Shown here one piece after another: positions 47,320 through 58,682 of a stretch of 64,000 bases of DNA. Origin of the DNA: Aphrophora alni (Eukaryota > Arthropoda > Insecta > Hemiptera > Aphrophoridae); NCBI GenBank assembly GCA_963513935.1, contig OY740765.1, forward strand, positions 78,465,054 to 78,529,053. Direction: 5' to 3'. A program made the translations under genes and the position numbers. Position 1 is the stretch's first letter; each line of letters opens with the position of its first letter. The notes below the pieces were generated by a model. That model saw only the letters and a program-made list of their open reading frames with translations, was not told the DNA's origin and searched no databases.

Positions 47320-47801
47320 GGGGGCTAGAATCAAAAGTCACAAAATCCAAAATTGTCGAAATTGAGTTAGCAGTGGTTCCTTATGGTATTTTTTGCGAGG
47401 AATTCAAATTTGCATTTCTTTTGTGTCAAAACTCACTCAATCCTACCGAAAAACGGCCTTAAAAGTAGAGGTTGGTATCATAGGTCACATAATCCAATGG
47501 ATTGTGTTAGTTTTGATGCCAGCTGATTTCCAGCCAATCAGCTGCCCGGTTTCAGCTGTGATTTTTAGGTTATGTTTGTGTTTTGCTATAGCAGTGTTCG
47601 TTGTGTGTGCTTTCAACAGTGATTATTATTGTTTTTATGTAGGTTTTAGTTTATATATAATAAATTAGGATGGAATTAAATGTTACTCCTGTTGAAGAAG
47701 GCCAGAGAAGTAGAAAACGAATTCGGCAACCACAAAATTGGAAGAAAAACAAAGCCAAAGTTGCACACTTATTTTTGATAGTGTTTAGCAAATTAATTTA
47801 A
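47320..47801 (+). mobile_element. 5' fragment of a second DUF7869-type element
   Basis: A short frame 47670-47801 encodes SRKRIRQPQNWKKNKAK close to its start. This matches the basic KRKR-P-NWKKN opening that I associate with DUF7869-type proteins, then ends after 43 codons. Upstream are two direct copies of a motif (AATCAAAAGTCACAAAATCC at about 47331, GGTATCATAGGTCACATAAT at about 47475) that resemble in layout the repeated motif of the 35485-37525 element, with different sequence. I read it as an internally deleted relative; the right end was not found. Confidence 0.4.
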
Positions 47802-49189
47802 AATAAAGTGTTGTAATAAACTTTTTTTACCAAGAGTAATTTTTTTTAATCAATCCCTGATCCAGTCGTTAGATAGAGCCCTTTTTATTACCTCAGTCTG
47901 TAATTATAATTAAGTCTCTGCTTCAAAGTTATATTTAAACCTTGAACTGTTTTGTCTGTAGCTGCAACGAATTCCATGCACACAGGAATTGAGTTTTATT
48001 TTAATATTATTGAGTATGACATATTACTAATGAAAGTTGTAAGTGTTATAAAAACTTGGGTCATTTCTTAGGATAAGTGGACAAGTTCTTTCTGAACATA
48101 ACTTTTGGAATGAGGTAAAATATCTTTTGAAGCCATATTAATCAATTCATCTTGTAGAGAAGGATTAAGCTGTCTGGTTTTACTTTGTAGTTGTTTTAGG
48201 TGTTCTTTCTGAAACAGCTCATACTTGATGACAAATTATGTATTACTCTCTATATTACTAGAATCTTCATCATGGTGACAACCTGATGGCAAATAACAGA
48301 TCACTAATCATGACATATAAAATTTGTTTCAGTATTTCATGTTGCTTTGATATTTTTTTTGTAACATCACTTGATGATGTCTTGTTGCTTTTTCCAGTGA
48401 CTGTACGTTATGCTTGCATTCATGTGAATTTGGCTCATTTTGTGTTCTTTGATTTTTAAAAATTATCCTTGCCAATTGTTAATTGTTTCCTTACACCAAG
48501 CATCATTAAAATTCTATCTAGCAATTTGGCAAAGACCAACAAGGCTTACAATAAACACTGCTTATTATAGGAGAATGCCACAACCAAAAAACTCTATTTT
48601 AGGGCCAGGTTTGGTACTACAACTACAGCAATTTGAATTAACAGATCTGTTGTTTGTCGGCTATTTTGAGAAATGCTATTGTGGTTTTAAATTAAAACAA
48701 ATAGTTTCTATGTATATTAATGTGTCAATATTTATTTTATTCAACTAATCATTGGTATTGAAGGATGGGTTTAAGAGAAGACGGTTAGGGCAACCGTAAT
48801 TCTGAATATGAGAAAAATATTTTTCTTTTTTTAGATACTGCAAGTATCTATATTCACATTTGAATCAACTCTTTTGTCATGAACTTTTATAATTATAAAA
48901 GATAACAAAAGTTAAGATAATGTCAGATAGACATGGTGGGATCATCAATTCCTAATAAATAAATTTATATTTTTTTAATTTGTACAAATATTTCTGGTGA
49001 GTCTGATTTTATATAATTATTTCTCACTTTTATAAATTAGTAACAATACATTTTCCTGAATAGCACAAAAGTTTGATGTTTAATGAACATTAATAATTCA
49101 TTATTATAAGTTCATTATATTATTCATATTGTAAAGAATTTGTGTGATATTAGGTTTTCAATATCAAGCTTATTCGTCCATCCATAAAA
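47802..49189. other. Unassigned A+T-rich sequence
   Basis: No gene or repeat partner recognised. The 102-codon frame at 48440-48748 carries no known motif. Confidence 0.45.
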
Positions 49190-50147
49190 ACATGGTCCCA
49201 TCTTGTAGAGACCTTCTGTCATGATAAGAGGTCAAAGAAATAAGAAATACCATGATTATTCTCATCCATAAGTTACGACCTGAGATATATAACATATCTT
49301 GAAGTTTCACTTGATGGTTGGAGGGCTCAGAAACGTTTGAGTTCTTTTGGTTCTTGAACGAGTGGGTAAGAAATTAGGGAGTCACCAACCCAGAACGGAA
49401 CTGCAATCAGTCACCAGCTGATCTGGGAAACCAGGCAGTGTGTAATATTTGAACCAAATGGTGGCATCAAGTGTGCCCGTTCACATTTTAAAATTAATTG
49501 AGAAATATATAAAAACCTATTATTGATGGGTAATTTCATCCGTAGGACTATCAATATTTGGGCTGTTACCAGCTGAAGTGTAGATTAATGCCATTAATGT
49601 CTTATACTTTGTGAAGCCTAGTTGGGGGTGGGTTGATTCATGTTTGGTGTGTAACTGTGTGGTAAGTTATTAAGGTGATATAATTCCTTAGTAGTAATTA
49701 TTTACTTACCAGTCAATTAGAAATAACCTCATGCTTTAAATCCAGTGTGAGTTGGGTATGCCAGAATTGCCCAGATAATCAATCCGAGCCCACATAGCAA
49801 AATTAGGTTCATGGTGGACTAGTCCATTACACTTAAAGATATAGGTACCTTTAGTCTTTACGTCTATGTTGATAACAGCTCCGATAATAAGAAATGCCAA
49901 GATTATTCTCCACACCATAAAATATAGGCACCTTATATCTTTACTTTCTGTCATGATAAGATATGAGATAAATAAGAAACACTAATGTTATTCTCTTATC
50001 TATAGAGAGAGGCACTTTTTCTCTTTTTCTTTTGCCATGATAAGATATAAGACATAATATATGAAATGCCAAGAATATTCTCCAATCCATGAATAGATAG
50101 GAATATTTTGTTTTTATCTTCTATCTTGATAAGTGCTAATATATATA
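49190..50147. repeat. 85-bp dispersed minisatellite, array 2
   Basis: Units contain CATGATAAGATATGAGATAA, AAGAAATGCCAAGATTATTC and TCCATGAATAGATAGG. The anchor CATGATAAGATA falls at 49953 and 50036 and its variant at 50123 (83-87 bp apart), with looser copies upstream from 49216. The array resumes at 54001 with AAGAAATGCCATGATT, after two transposon insertions. Confidence 0.7.
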
Positions 50148-50411
50148 TACAGTACAACCTCGTTTATCCGGACTAATTGGGACCGGAAGTGATCCGGTTA
50201 ATCAAAAATCCGGATAATCCGAAATTATAGAAAGATAAATAAAACAAAATATAAAATGATAACTTACCATTTATAAGTCATGAAAAAACACAATATTTAC
50301 ACAGTCATTCAATTTACACAATACACGAAATTACACAATGTACTGAAATGATGAAAAACATTTTATTTACACACCTGAAATATTTACACATGCTTTTAAT
50401 TTACACAGGGT

Positions 50412-50600
50412 TTAGTTGTTATTTACAAAAAAGTCATTTACCTTCCTCAGTTTTAATTTGGTGTTACGTTTCAATGCGGCCCTGTCTATACGATTCAATG
50501 CGTCTAACTTTTGGGCCATTGTAAGCACATTACGTTTTCGTTTCGTCACCAATTCCACGCTAACACACGAATATAAATAAATAGCAGTAACAACGCCCAC
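50412..50600 (-). pseudogene. CENP-B/Tigger-type transposase N-terminal remnant
   Basis: The minus-strand frame contains TKRKRNVLTMAQKLDALNRID, the opening of the CENP-B-type helix-turn-helix used by pogo/Tigger transposases (typically KRKR-VLT-EKL-I-R). After NRID the frame changes to unrelated residues and ends within 25 codons, so the DNA-binding domain is cut off and the DDE domain is absent. It lies inside the element with Tigger-like ends, which supports both calls. Confidence 0.7.
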
Positions 50601-50984
50601 CTCTAAATACTATGCCGATTCTCATTCACGTCCTCGATACTCCCGACTGGGAATGTGATGTGCCAACTGCCAAAAAAAAAAGAACGGGGGTTCCCAAAGC
50701 TGGCGGCACCGCCTTAAGATGTGACAAAATGTTCACATTTACTGATTTATACCCTTGAGTCTTAGCAACCCGACAACAATAAAGTTGTAAAAATGACATG
50801 ATGGTTTATGATGCGTTGTAAACATGCACCTGGTTTGTATTTATTTCACACTGTCATGCCGCATAGGGGTAGGGGGATGGTGATGCAGAGGTCATTGCTC
50901 CTCCACTTTCTCTTCCCAGTGCATCAACAACCCGCCCTAATACCTCGAGGCGACACTGTAGTGTTGAGGAAATCACGTTTTTAT

Positions 50985-51165
50985 CAACATTAATGTAATA
51001 GCAGATATTTCTTGTTGAAACTCCATATTCAAGGATAAAATAAAGCAAAAGCTTAAAGTTTCAAAATAGGCCTATTATAAATATTATTTAAAATATTATT
51101 CAAAATACAGTAATTATTAAAATATTTTGAAACTTTAAGCTTTTGCTTTATTTTATCCTTGATTA
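50985..51165. repeat. Foldback repeat with perfect 39-bp arms
   Basis: Arms at 51030-51068 and 51123-51161 are exact reverse complements (beginning CAAGGATAAAATAAAGCAAA). The left shoulder, from GTAATAGCAGATATTTCTTG, and the right arm match the repeat at 33225-33400, which has a hammerhead-like centre that is missing here. One TAGGCCTA spans the inner edge at 51067. Confidence 0.85.
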
Positions 51166-51244
51166 AATTTTTTATTTTTTGCTCCGGATCGATCCGGATA
51201 ATCCAGACATCCGGTTGAATGAGGTCCGGATAAACGAGGTAGTA

Positions 51245-51247
<3 letters not shown>

Positions 51248-51295
<48 letters not shown>
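51248..51295. repeat. (TA)n microsatellite between two transposons
   Basis: About 48 bp of TA separate the ends of the Tigger-like and DD41D elements. Both families target TA, so the tract explains the side-by-side insertions. Confidence 0.95.
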
Positions 51296-51298
<3 letters not shown>

Positions 51299-53998
51299 GG
51301 TGTATCAGAGCGGGTGGCCGGCTTGTATAGCATTGAAACGAGTATACTTAGACATTTAGTTTAAACTGATAACCCCCTATTTCGACCCCAAGGAATTCAG
51401 AAAAAATGTTTTCAACCCTCTAAAATGCCCCAAAAGGATATTTTTGGGGGTGGGGGTTGGTTTTTGGGAAATTTTCAAATTTAAAGGTAGGTCGTGTTGT
51501 ACCTCATTTTAAAGGTCTCGGTACACTGATCATTACAAAAAAATTTTTTCATTTATCTTGCACCGTCAATACAGGGTGGCCCGAAACATCATAAAAACTT
51601 AAGTTTACATATCTTTTTACATCTGTCATAAACATTTGTTTTAACAGCTACAATTTTTAAAGTACATTGACAAAGATGTGACCTTTCAAACAATACCTAA
51701 TTTTGGTAGGTTTTCTCACATTTTTAGCAGGTTTCAAAATTTACAACTTTTAGAAGTTTTAAAAGTCAATATCTCAAAATTTTCAAATTGCAATGTGGGT
51801 CATCTTACATATCAAATTGAAGCCCTTACAATTATCAACATTTTTCATATTTTAATTTTTTTCATTTCCCTATTGGCTTAAAATTTACAGAAAAATATTG
51901 TTTTTCTCTTTTAAAAATCCGGGTTTTAGTTGTCAACATTAAATCATAACAAAATTTAAGCTAACATAAAATAATACTGTAATAACATTTGTAACAAGGA
52001 AATATGAAAAAAAAATTAATAATATTACCACAGTAGCGATGGAAGGAATATCGCTTTTAAAGGAATGAAGAATTTGACTGATAACGAAAAGGTAAGGATC
52101 ATTGAATTAGATGCTCATTCATGAGTATTCCTGGTGTATTGTTCAAACTTGAGTCATTGTTTAATCTACCTTTACTGCACCCGGTCAAAGTCTATTAAAG
52201 GTTCAGTGCAGGTTTTGCTGTTGCTTAGGCAGTTTGTTTTGACAATAGTTCTGTGTTAGTGGAGTTTGGTATCTTTGTGCATTTTGGGGGAGTGTTACCA
52301 AAACTTTACGGCTGCGGCTGCGCTTTATGCTAATAGGTATCCAGAGAGGCAACATCCAATGTCTAGGCAGGCATTTAGAAGACTGGCAGACCGTGTGCGC
52401 GAGACGGGACATGTGCAGCCTAACCCTGGCCACAAAAACCAAGAAATTGCTAAACCAGTGATAGATGAGAGGACTGCTGATGTTTTGGCTGCAGTGCAGG
52501 TAAATCCTCATTATTCTGTCAGAAGATTGTCTGTGGAATCCGGAATTAGCCCAATGTCTGTATGGAGAATTTTGAAAGAAAATAAATTACACCCATACCG
52601 AATGTCAGTCCACCAAGAGTTATATGAAAACGACTTCCTGAACAGACAAAATTTTTGTATTTGGGCCAGAGAACAGTTCCAAGAAGATCTCCTTTTTTCC
52701 ATGAAAGTGGTGTGGTGCGATGAAACTACTTTTCGAAGTAATGGAGAAGTTAACCATCACAATATGCGGTATTGGGCATTCAAAACACCCCATGGATGAG
52801 GGAGGTTGACAACCAAAGATATTGGGTACTAAACACTTGGTGTGGAATCATAGGTAATAGAATAATTGGGCCTCATTTCTTCGAAGGTAATTTGAATGGA
52901 AATTCGTACAATCATTTTTTGTTAGAAATCTTACCTAATTTGCTACAACAAGTTCCACAAAAAATACTATGTGGTTCTTACATGATGGTGCGCCTGCACA
53001 CTATGCAATTGCAGTTCGTCAAACTTTGGACCAGTAATTTCCTGGGCGATGGATAGGAAGAGGAGGCCCAACAAACTTTCCTCCGAGGTCTCCTGATCTA
53101 ACATGTATGGACTTCTATTTATGGGGAAGACTCAAAGAAATTGTGTACAGAAATCGGCCTACTACAAGAGAAGAAATGCAAGATAGAATAGGAAATGCAG
53201 TGGGGTCGATAAACACAGAGGAAGTAATGTGAGCAAATGATTCCTTTCCAACCCGTGTTGATTTGTGTATGGAACAAAATGGACGACAATTTGAACACCT
53301 GTAAGCAGTTCCATGGAATTAACCGGTGAGCAGTTATTTTTTAAGCCTAAGCTACTTATAACGTACACAAAAACTCAGCAATTCTAAGAAAAACAATATT
53401 TTTCTGTAAATGTTTAGCCAATAGAGAAATGAAAAAAATTCAAATATGAAAATTGTTGATAATTGTAAGGGCTTCAATTTGATATGTGAGATGACCCACA
53501 TTGCAATTTGAAAATTTTGAGATATTGACTTTTAAAACTTCTAAAAGTTGTAAATTTTGAAACCTGCTAAAAATGTGAGAAAACCAACCAAAATTAGGTA
53601 TTGTTTGAAAGGTCTCATCTTTGTCAATGTACTTTAAAAATTGTAGCTGTTAAAAAAAAAGTTTATGTCAGATGTAAAAAGATATGTAAACCTAAGTTTT
53701 TATGATGTTTCGGGCCACTTTGTATTGACGGTGCAAGATAAATGAAAAACTTTTTTTTTAATGATCAGTGTACCGAGACCTTTAAAATGAGGTACAACAT
53801 GACCTACCTTTACATTTGAAAATTTCCCAAAAACCAACCCCCACCCCCAAAAAATACCCTTTTGGGGCATTTTAGAGGGTTGAAAACTTTTTCCTGAATT
53901 TCTTGGGGTCGAAATAGGGGGTTATCAGTTTAAACTAAATGTCTAAGTATTCTCGTTTCAATGCTATACAAGCCGGCCACCCGCTCTGATACACCCTG
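51296..53998 (+). mobile_element. Tc1/mariner DD41D-type transposon with 611-bp terminal inverted repeats
   Basis: The outer ends are CAGGGTGTATCAGAGCGGGT (51296) and its complement ending at 53998, each flanked by TA. The inverted homology continues inward to 51906 on the left and 53388 on the right, 611 bp in each arm, with scattered differences. This is far longer than the 20-30 bp usual for mariner elements. The 1.48-kb centre holds a broken transposase gene. Confidence 0.92.
52230..53304 (+). pseudogene. DD41D transposase, broken by frameshifts and stops
   Basis: The first segment (to 52799) has an N-terminal helix-turn-helix region (FTAAAALYANRYPERQHPMS, RQAFRRLADRVRETG) and a second one (YSVRRLSVESGISPMSVWRI). 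The first catalytic D follows in VVWCDETTFRSNG (52719). After a shift near 52785 come WMREVDNQRYW and IIGPHFFEGNLNG (to about 52970). After another shift comes FLHDGAPAHYA with the second D (52984), an in-frame TAA (53035), then RWIGRGGPTNF and RSPDLTCMDFYLWG with the third D (53110). Exactly 41 residues separate the second and third D. The family has DUF4817-like N-termini and is common in insects. The copy is inactive as it stands. Confidence 0.88.
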
Positions 53999-54000
53999 TA

Positions 54001-55999
54001 TATATTATATAAGAAATGCCATGATTTAAAACAACCCCAAAATGAAGTTGTTTTAATAATTTTAATAACTACAGTTTCGAAATAAATATACCATAATGCA
54101 TTTCAAACGAATTGCTAATCCTCACGACATCTAGTGGGAGATCCGCGTAACCACGTTTACACAATGTAAATTAAACAAAAGCCTAAAAATACTAGAGTAC
54201 CGACCGGATAACTTCAAATAACGTGATTCCCCGAATTTTAACATAAGCCTAGAATATACAATTTAGAGGCCTAAACTTCCATATTATTCAAATTAAATAA
54301 CCCCGTAGCAAGATTAGAATTAAGATAGACAAAATCAATCGAAATTAAACACGTATTTTCAAAAACATTTACAATGGCCGAACCGGACCAGAGCGTCATA
54401 AATAATTAATTATAAAGAATACGACTATCGCTTCGACAAAAAAAAATATGGCCTATGGATTAAACGGATATTTTGACGTATAAGTTGTCACCTGAACATA
54501 CAAAGAAAACCTTGAAATAATTTAGTATTGATGATAAATACAACCAAAGTCCTATTTCAAAGATGGCGGAATAGACATAATATGTGACAGAAATCATATA
54601 AGCCACACCCACCGATACAGCAACCACGTGACCAAAGTTTAGCCCACTAATTTAAAGTGCGGGAAATTCCAACTAGTTTTAGATTAAGACCAAGGTGAAA
54701 TCGTATTTAGGAATAAGATAGTTTAAATTTAAAGGAAGTTATTTGGAACCCCTCTTAGTATGTCTTCAACAAATTTAAATGTATACCGTAATAGTAGAGT
54801 CAACAGTTTTAAATGAAGTTATTAACAACTTCCTGCTTAACAAATTAGGGTCATGTATTCATTTCATCAGTGCTACTAATCTTAATCAAGATCACAAAAA
54901 AATGGATAATGTTGAATCTCTATGGACGCTGTAACAATGATTTTTGGGAAGTTTGGTTGGGAGATCCCAAGCTTAATGGACGTTTCCTGACTCAGCTCCA
55001 ATTTAATGCAATTTAAATAAGTGGAAAAGTATATTTAAATTTTCTATGGAGTGCTGAGAAGTAACACAAATTAAAAATGATAAGTAACAGTTGAAATTTT
55101 TCTAAAAAATCTACCAAGGAGCAGACATAATACAAGCTAGTTTCAACAACGTATTTGAGAACATTGGTGAGACCATTCCAATTTATATATATATTTTTAG
55201 TCATCTTATGTCCCCACTAATAGGCCTAAATAGCCTACTATCATAAACTTTGAAACATTCTTACACAAAAGTGGAATAACTTATAACAAATATACCAATT
55301 GAACTATTTTCTATATGTACACCGAGTATTCAGAAACATAGACTTTGTGAACAGTTGTGATTGCTGTCTACCATCATTTCACCACTCATTATTTATTTAA
55401 AAAACTAATCAATTATTATTTTACTTTTTTTAAATCTTTTGTCAATATGTGTATAACTACCCCACTTCCTTGACAAATTTGCCGCACTGACCCTGTCCCG
55501 AGAGAAAGAAACTCAAGTGATAATTAATAATATTCCCCAAGATATAAACTTTAATTGATTGTGTTTTTCTTGTAATTGTATGTGTATGTATATGAATTTT
55601 TCACGAGAAACAGACTCTGAGGGATCTATTTTAAATAATTATGTGTTAACCAATTCTTCCCAACCCGAGATAGTAAGACTCTAAAATGAACTAATAAAAT
55701 CTTTCCTTTATGTTATATATACATAAATGTTTATGAACTTTCCATAACCTCAGTGAGAAGTTAATAAGGGACATTTCCTTTTAAATCTCAATTGTTTGAT
55801 AATTTAATTTTTATGTTAACTTCAAAATGATTTTATATATGTAGCCTACCGATTAAGTTCGAATGAACTCATAATTTTATTATTGATGTTTCAAGACAAT
55901 AAATGACTAATCTTTGTATTACAAATATTTTTTTATTTTTTTTATCAAGGTAAATGATTATATGAGTTAATACTATAACAATAAATATATAAATTAATT
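54001..55999. other. Unassigned; starts with the tail of an 85-bp repeat unit
   Basis: 54001-54025 continues the minisatellite interrupted by the two transposons. The remainder shows a few CpG-containing patches (54130-54250, 54600-54660) and no gene. Confidence 0.45.
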
Positions 56000-56180
56000 T
56001 TTCATTTATTATAGATTATTCTTTTACCTTCTTTATTGATAAGAACTAATATAAATTTAAAAAAATCTTACTCTCCCATTGTGATGGGGAGGAGAACATT
56101 CTGTCTTTATATTCTGTCAATAATACATGAAATGGATAAGAAGTACATACCAAGTTTATTCTCTTATACAGGAAGAGATT
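56000..56180. repeat. Relic units of the 85-bp minisatellite
   Basis: CTTTATTGATAAGAACTAAT, AATACATGAAATGGATAAGA and AAGTACATACCAAGTTTATT follow the unit order of the arrays at 33 and 49 kb. Confidence 0.5.
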
Positions 56181-56279
56181 CATACCAGTTAACCCGAGAA
56201 CTGGCACAACTGGTGCATGTTAAAGGTTTTGTTTTCTTAAAAAATTCATAAAATATATTATTTTTATACAAAACCTAAC

Positions 56280-57380
56280 TTATAAAACATCATTTTTCTC
56301 AGAAAGATGCATAGAATTCATCTATGGGGAAAAAAAATATTTGAAACGGTTTTGGAGTAAGTATGTTACATGTCAAAAACGAAGTTATCATTTTCAGGAA
56401 AAACCTGTATCATCCAAAATCAAAAGCTTACCACCTTTTTCTAAGATATACAAAAGTTTTGTGTAATATTTGTGAATATATTTTGGAAAAAAAAAATTTT
56501 GTTACATTTTCAAAATTTAAAAAAAAATTTACGAAAAAAGGTAATTTGATTATTTTTTTTCCCACAAATTAACTAAAAATAGTAATATATATCTTTTACA
56601 CAACTTCTATATGTCATTATATTCAGAAAGGTGCATAGAATTTAGCTGTGTAGTGAAAAAAAATGATAGATGTAAAAAAATTAGCATTACTATGTAAAAT
56701 ATTCAAATATCGGATAGTAATGTAGGCAAGAATTTCACAGAAATGGTAATGTACACCATACTAAAATTTTTTTTGATTTTTTTGAAGTATTATTAGAGAT
56801 TTGTAATATATTTGTGGATAAAAGTTGCTAAAAAGATAAATCAATTTTTAAAATTTTCATTGGATGTGGTACATTTTTACGTAAAAAGTGAATATTGGCT
56901 AACTATTTTCAAAAATCACGAAAAAATATAATAATAATCAATAACCGAATTTTTATTACATATGTTCTCACAAAGATACATAGATTATATGTGTGTTATG
57001 CAAAAACTTTTAGATTTAAAAATTTTAGAGTTATAAGGTCATATATCAAAAAGTCGGAAAGTAACGCAGGCAAAATTCCATAGAAATAGGTATATAAACC
57101 AATAAAAAAAAAAAAAAAATTATAGATAGGCCTATATAATTTTATAAACATTTTGCATACATTTTGGTAAAAACATAATCAATTTATAAAATTTTAATTA
57201 GACAAAATTATCTGACATATAAAACTAATGGAAACTTGCTAATATGGTCACACCAGTTATATCATAACCTTTCTCTATTTATAGATAGGCCTATATAAAT
57301 TTGTAGACATTTTGCATATATTTTGGTAAAAACAATCAATTTATAAAATGTTCATTAGACAAAATTATTTGTGTTAGTAA
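56280..57380. repeat. Degenerate tandem repeat, unit about 335 bp
   Basis: AGAAAGATGCATAGAATTCA (56301), AGAAAGGTGCATAGAATTTA (56635) and ACAAAGATACATAGATTATA (56970) are 334 and 335 bp apart. They are followed in each unit by similar A/T-rich text ending in AAAATTTTCATT-GA or AAAATTTTAATTAGACAAAA. The last part is additionally duplicated at about 57120-57230 and 57280-57370. Confidence 0.7.
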
Positions 57381-57984
57381 ACACAATGTGTTTTGTTACA
57401 AATTTGCTATGAAGGAAGACCAATTTCCAACATAACCTCTATCTCTAGATAGCCTCAATATTTGATGTCTGACAATAACATTCATTCAGAACAATAAATT
57501 CTTTAAACAATAATACTGATATTGTAATTTGTATACCCAATTTATAATAAATAAATAAAACAAACCTTCAAAATAAGAGAAATATAATCCCAAATCAATA
57601 ACCGCTAGACAGCTTCACAGCATTCATAAGTCATTTTTCTCAAAAACTTAAGCTTCATTCCAAGCTAAAAACAATCACACCAATGTTTCTATTGCCTATA
57701 TCAAGTGGTACCAACTTATAGAATGAAATCTCGTCTACAACTTACTATAAAGTACGATTACAAAGAATAGATTCAGTAATTCCATAATCTTATTTTTGTA
57801 AACTGCACCAAATGCTGAGTGAATTTCGTGCCGCTAGGTTACTACTTCAGTCAAGTAGACATATCTTTCGATCTATGAGTCACAGAACAATTTGTAAACT
57901 ACAGTTATAAAGAGAAAGACGTGATCTATAGAACAGTGTTTTGTTTGACCTGTTTGACAGAAAAATAGATTTGTGATCATATGT
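57381..57984. other. Unassigned sequence
   Basis: No recognisable feature. Confidence 0.4.
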
Positions 57985-58160
57985 GAAAAAGTGGTCATGT
58001 TTAAAAACTAAAGGCAAACATATAGTAATTCAATGGACATCAGCACACTGTGGAATGAGAAGTTTGATGAAATAGCAAAAGAAGTCACAAATATGAGGCC
58101 AATCCAGTGCCCACATGATTCACTTGTCTTCAATATTTTCACCATTTTTGGCCTAAAAGA
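57985..58160 (+). pseudogene. LINE RNase H domain fragment
   Basis: GKHIVIQWTSAHCGMRS (about 58011-58060), then after a one-base shift DEIAKEVTN (58069-58095), matches the I-W-P-HCGI-GNE-AD-AK block of the RNase H domain in insect LINEs. It is only about 60 residues and decayed. Confidence 0.5.
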
Positions 58161-58682
58161 CTCATCGACATGTGAAGTCTACTAAGGTAAGAGGAGACGC
58201 TGGGATACACTTTGATTCAGTGCACTTTTCACAACCCTGGCAGAGAACCTAAAGACCTTGGTTTGAGGACATAGTGGTTTGGAGAACATCCTCAGAAGAA
58301 AGCAAAGACACTAGTAGCCATGGCATACAAAGGACATTGGACCATCAGAGCCACATAATGCCTGCAAGTCCGTTTAAAGAAAATTTAAAAAAATCCATAA
58401 CAACAGTTAAGAATAATGTAATACTGAAGTTCAGCAAAAGTCCTGAAGAATCAATGTATGAAATTGTGATACTTGCAAAACTATGTCTCAACTAAAATTT
58501 TAAATGAAAGTTATTTCTATGTATGTATTCTTAGTTATAATAATCAATGTATTATACATTGTGTCATACTATTTTCAATGGTAAATTATCAAACAAGAAC
58601 TACTGTACCCTAATTTATTATAAATAAAATGTTTGGTAAACAAGTATTTTATATTAAATGTTGAGCTTGACTTATGAGAAAA
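58161..58682. other. Unassigned; possible LINE tail
   Basis: It follows the RNase H fragment. The 73-codon frame at 58274-58495 has no known motif. Confidence 0.35.

Larger units (their letters stand above)
50150..51247 (-). mobile_element. Tigger/pogo-like derivative with TA duplication
   Basis: CAGTACAACCTCGTTTATCC at 50150 pairs with the inverted copy ending at 51247 (CAGTACTACCTCGTTTATCC), with about 25 bp of terminal repeat and TA on both sides. Subterminal GGATAATCC/GGATCCGG motifs recur at both ends. The element is 1098 bp and keeps only a short piece of transposase gene, so it is an internal-deletion derivative. A separate foldback repeat sits inside it at 50985-51165. Confidence 0.9.

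Noticed and set aside
50808..51048. Overlapping 61- and 64-codon frames inside the Tigger-like element
   Set aside because: They do not match Tigger/CENP-B transposase and lie partly in the foldback repeat.
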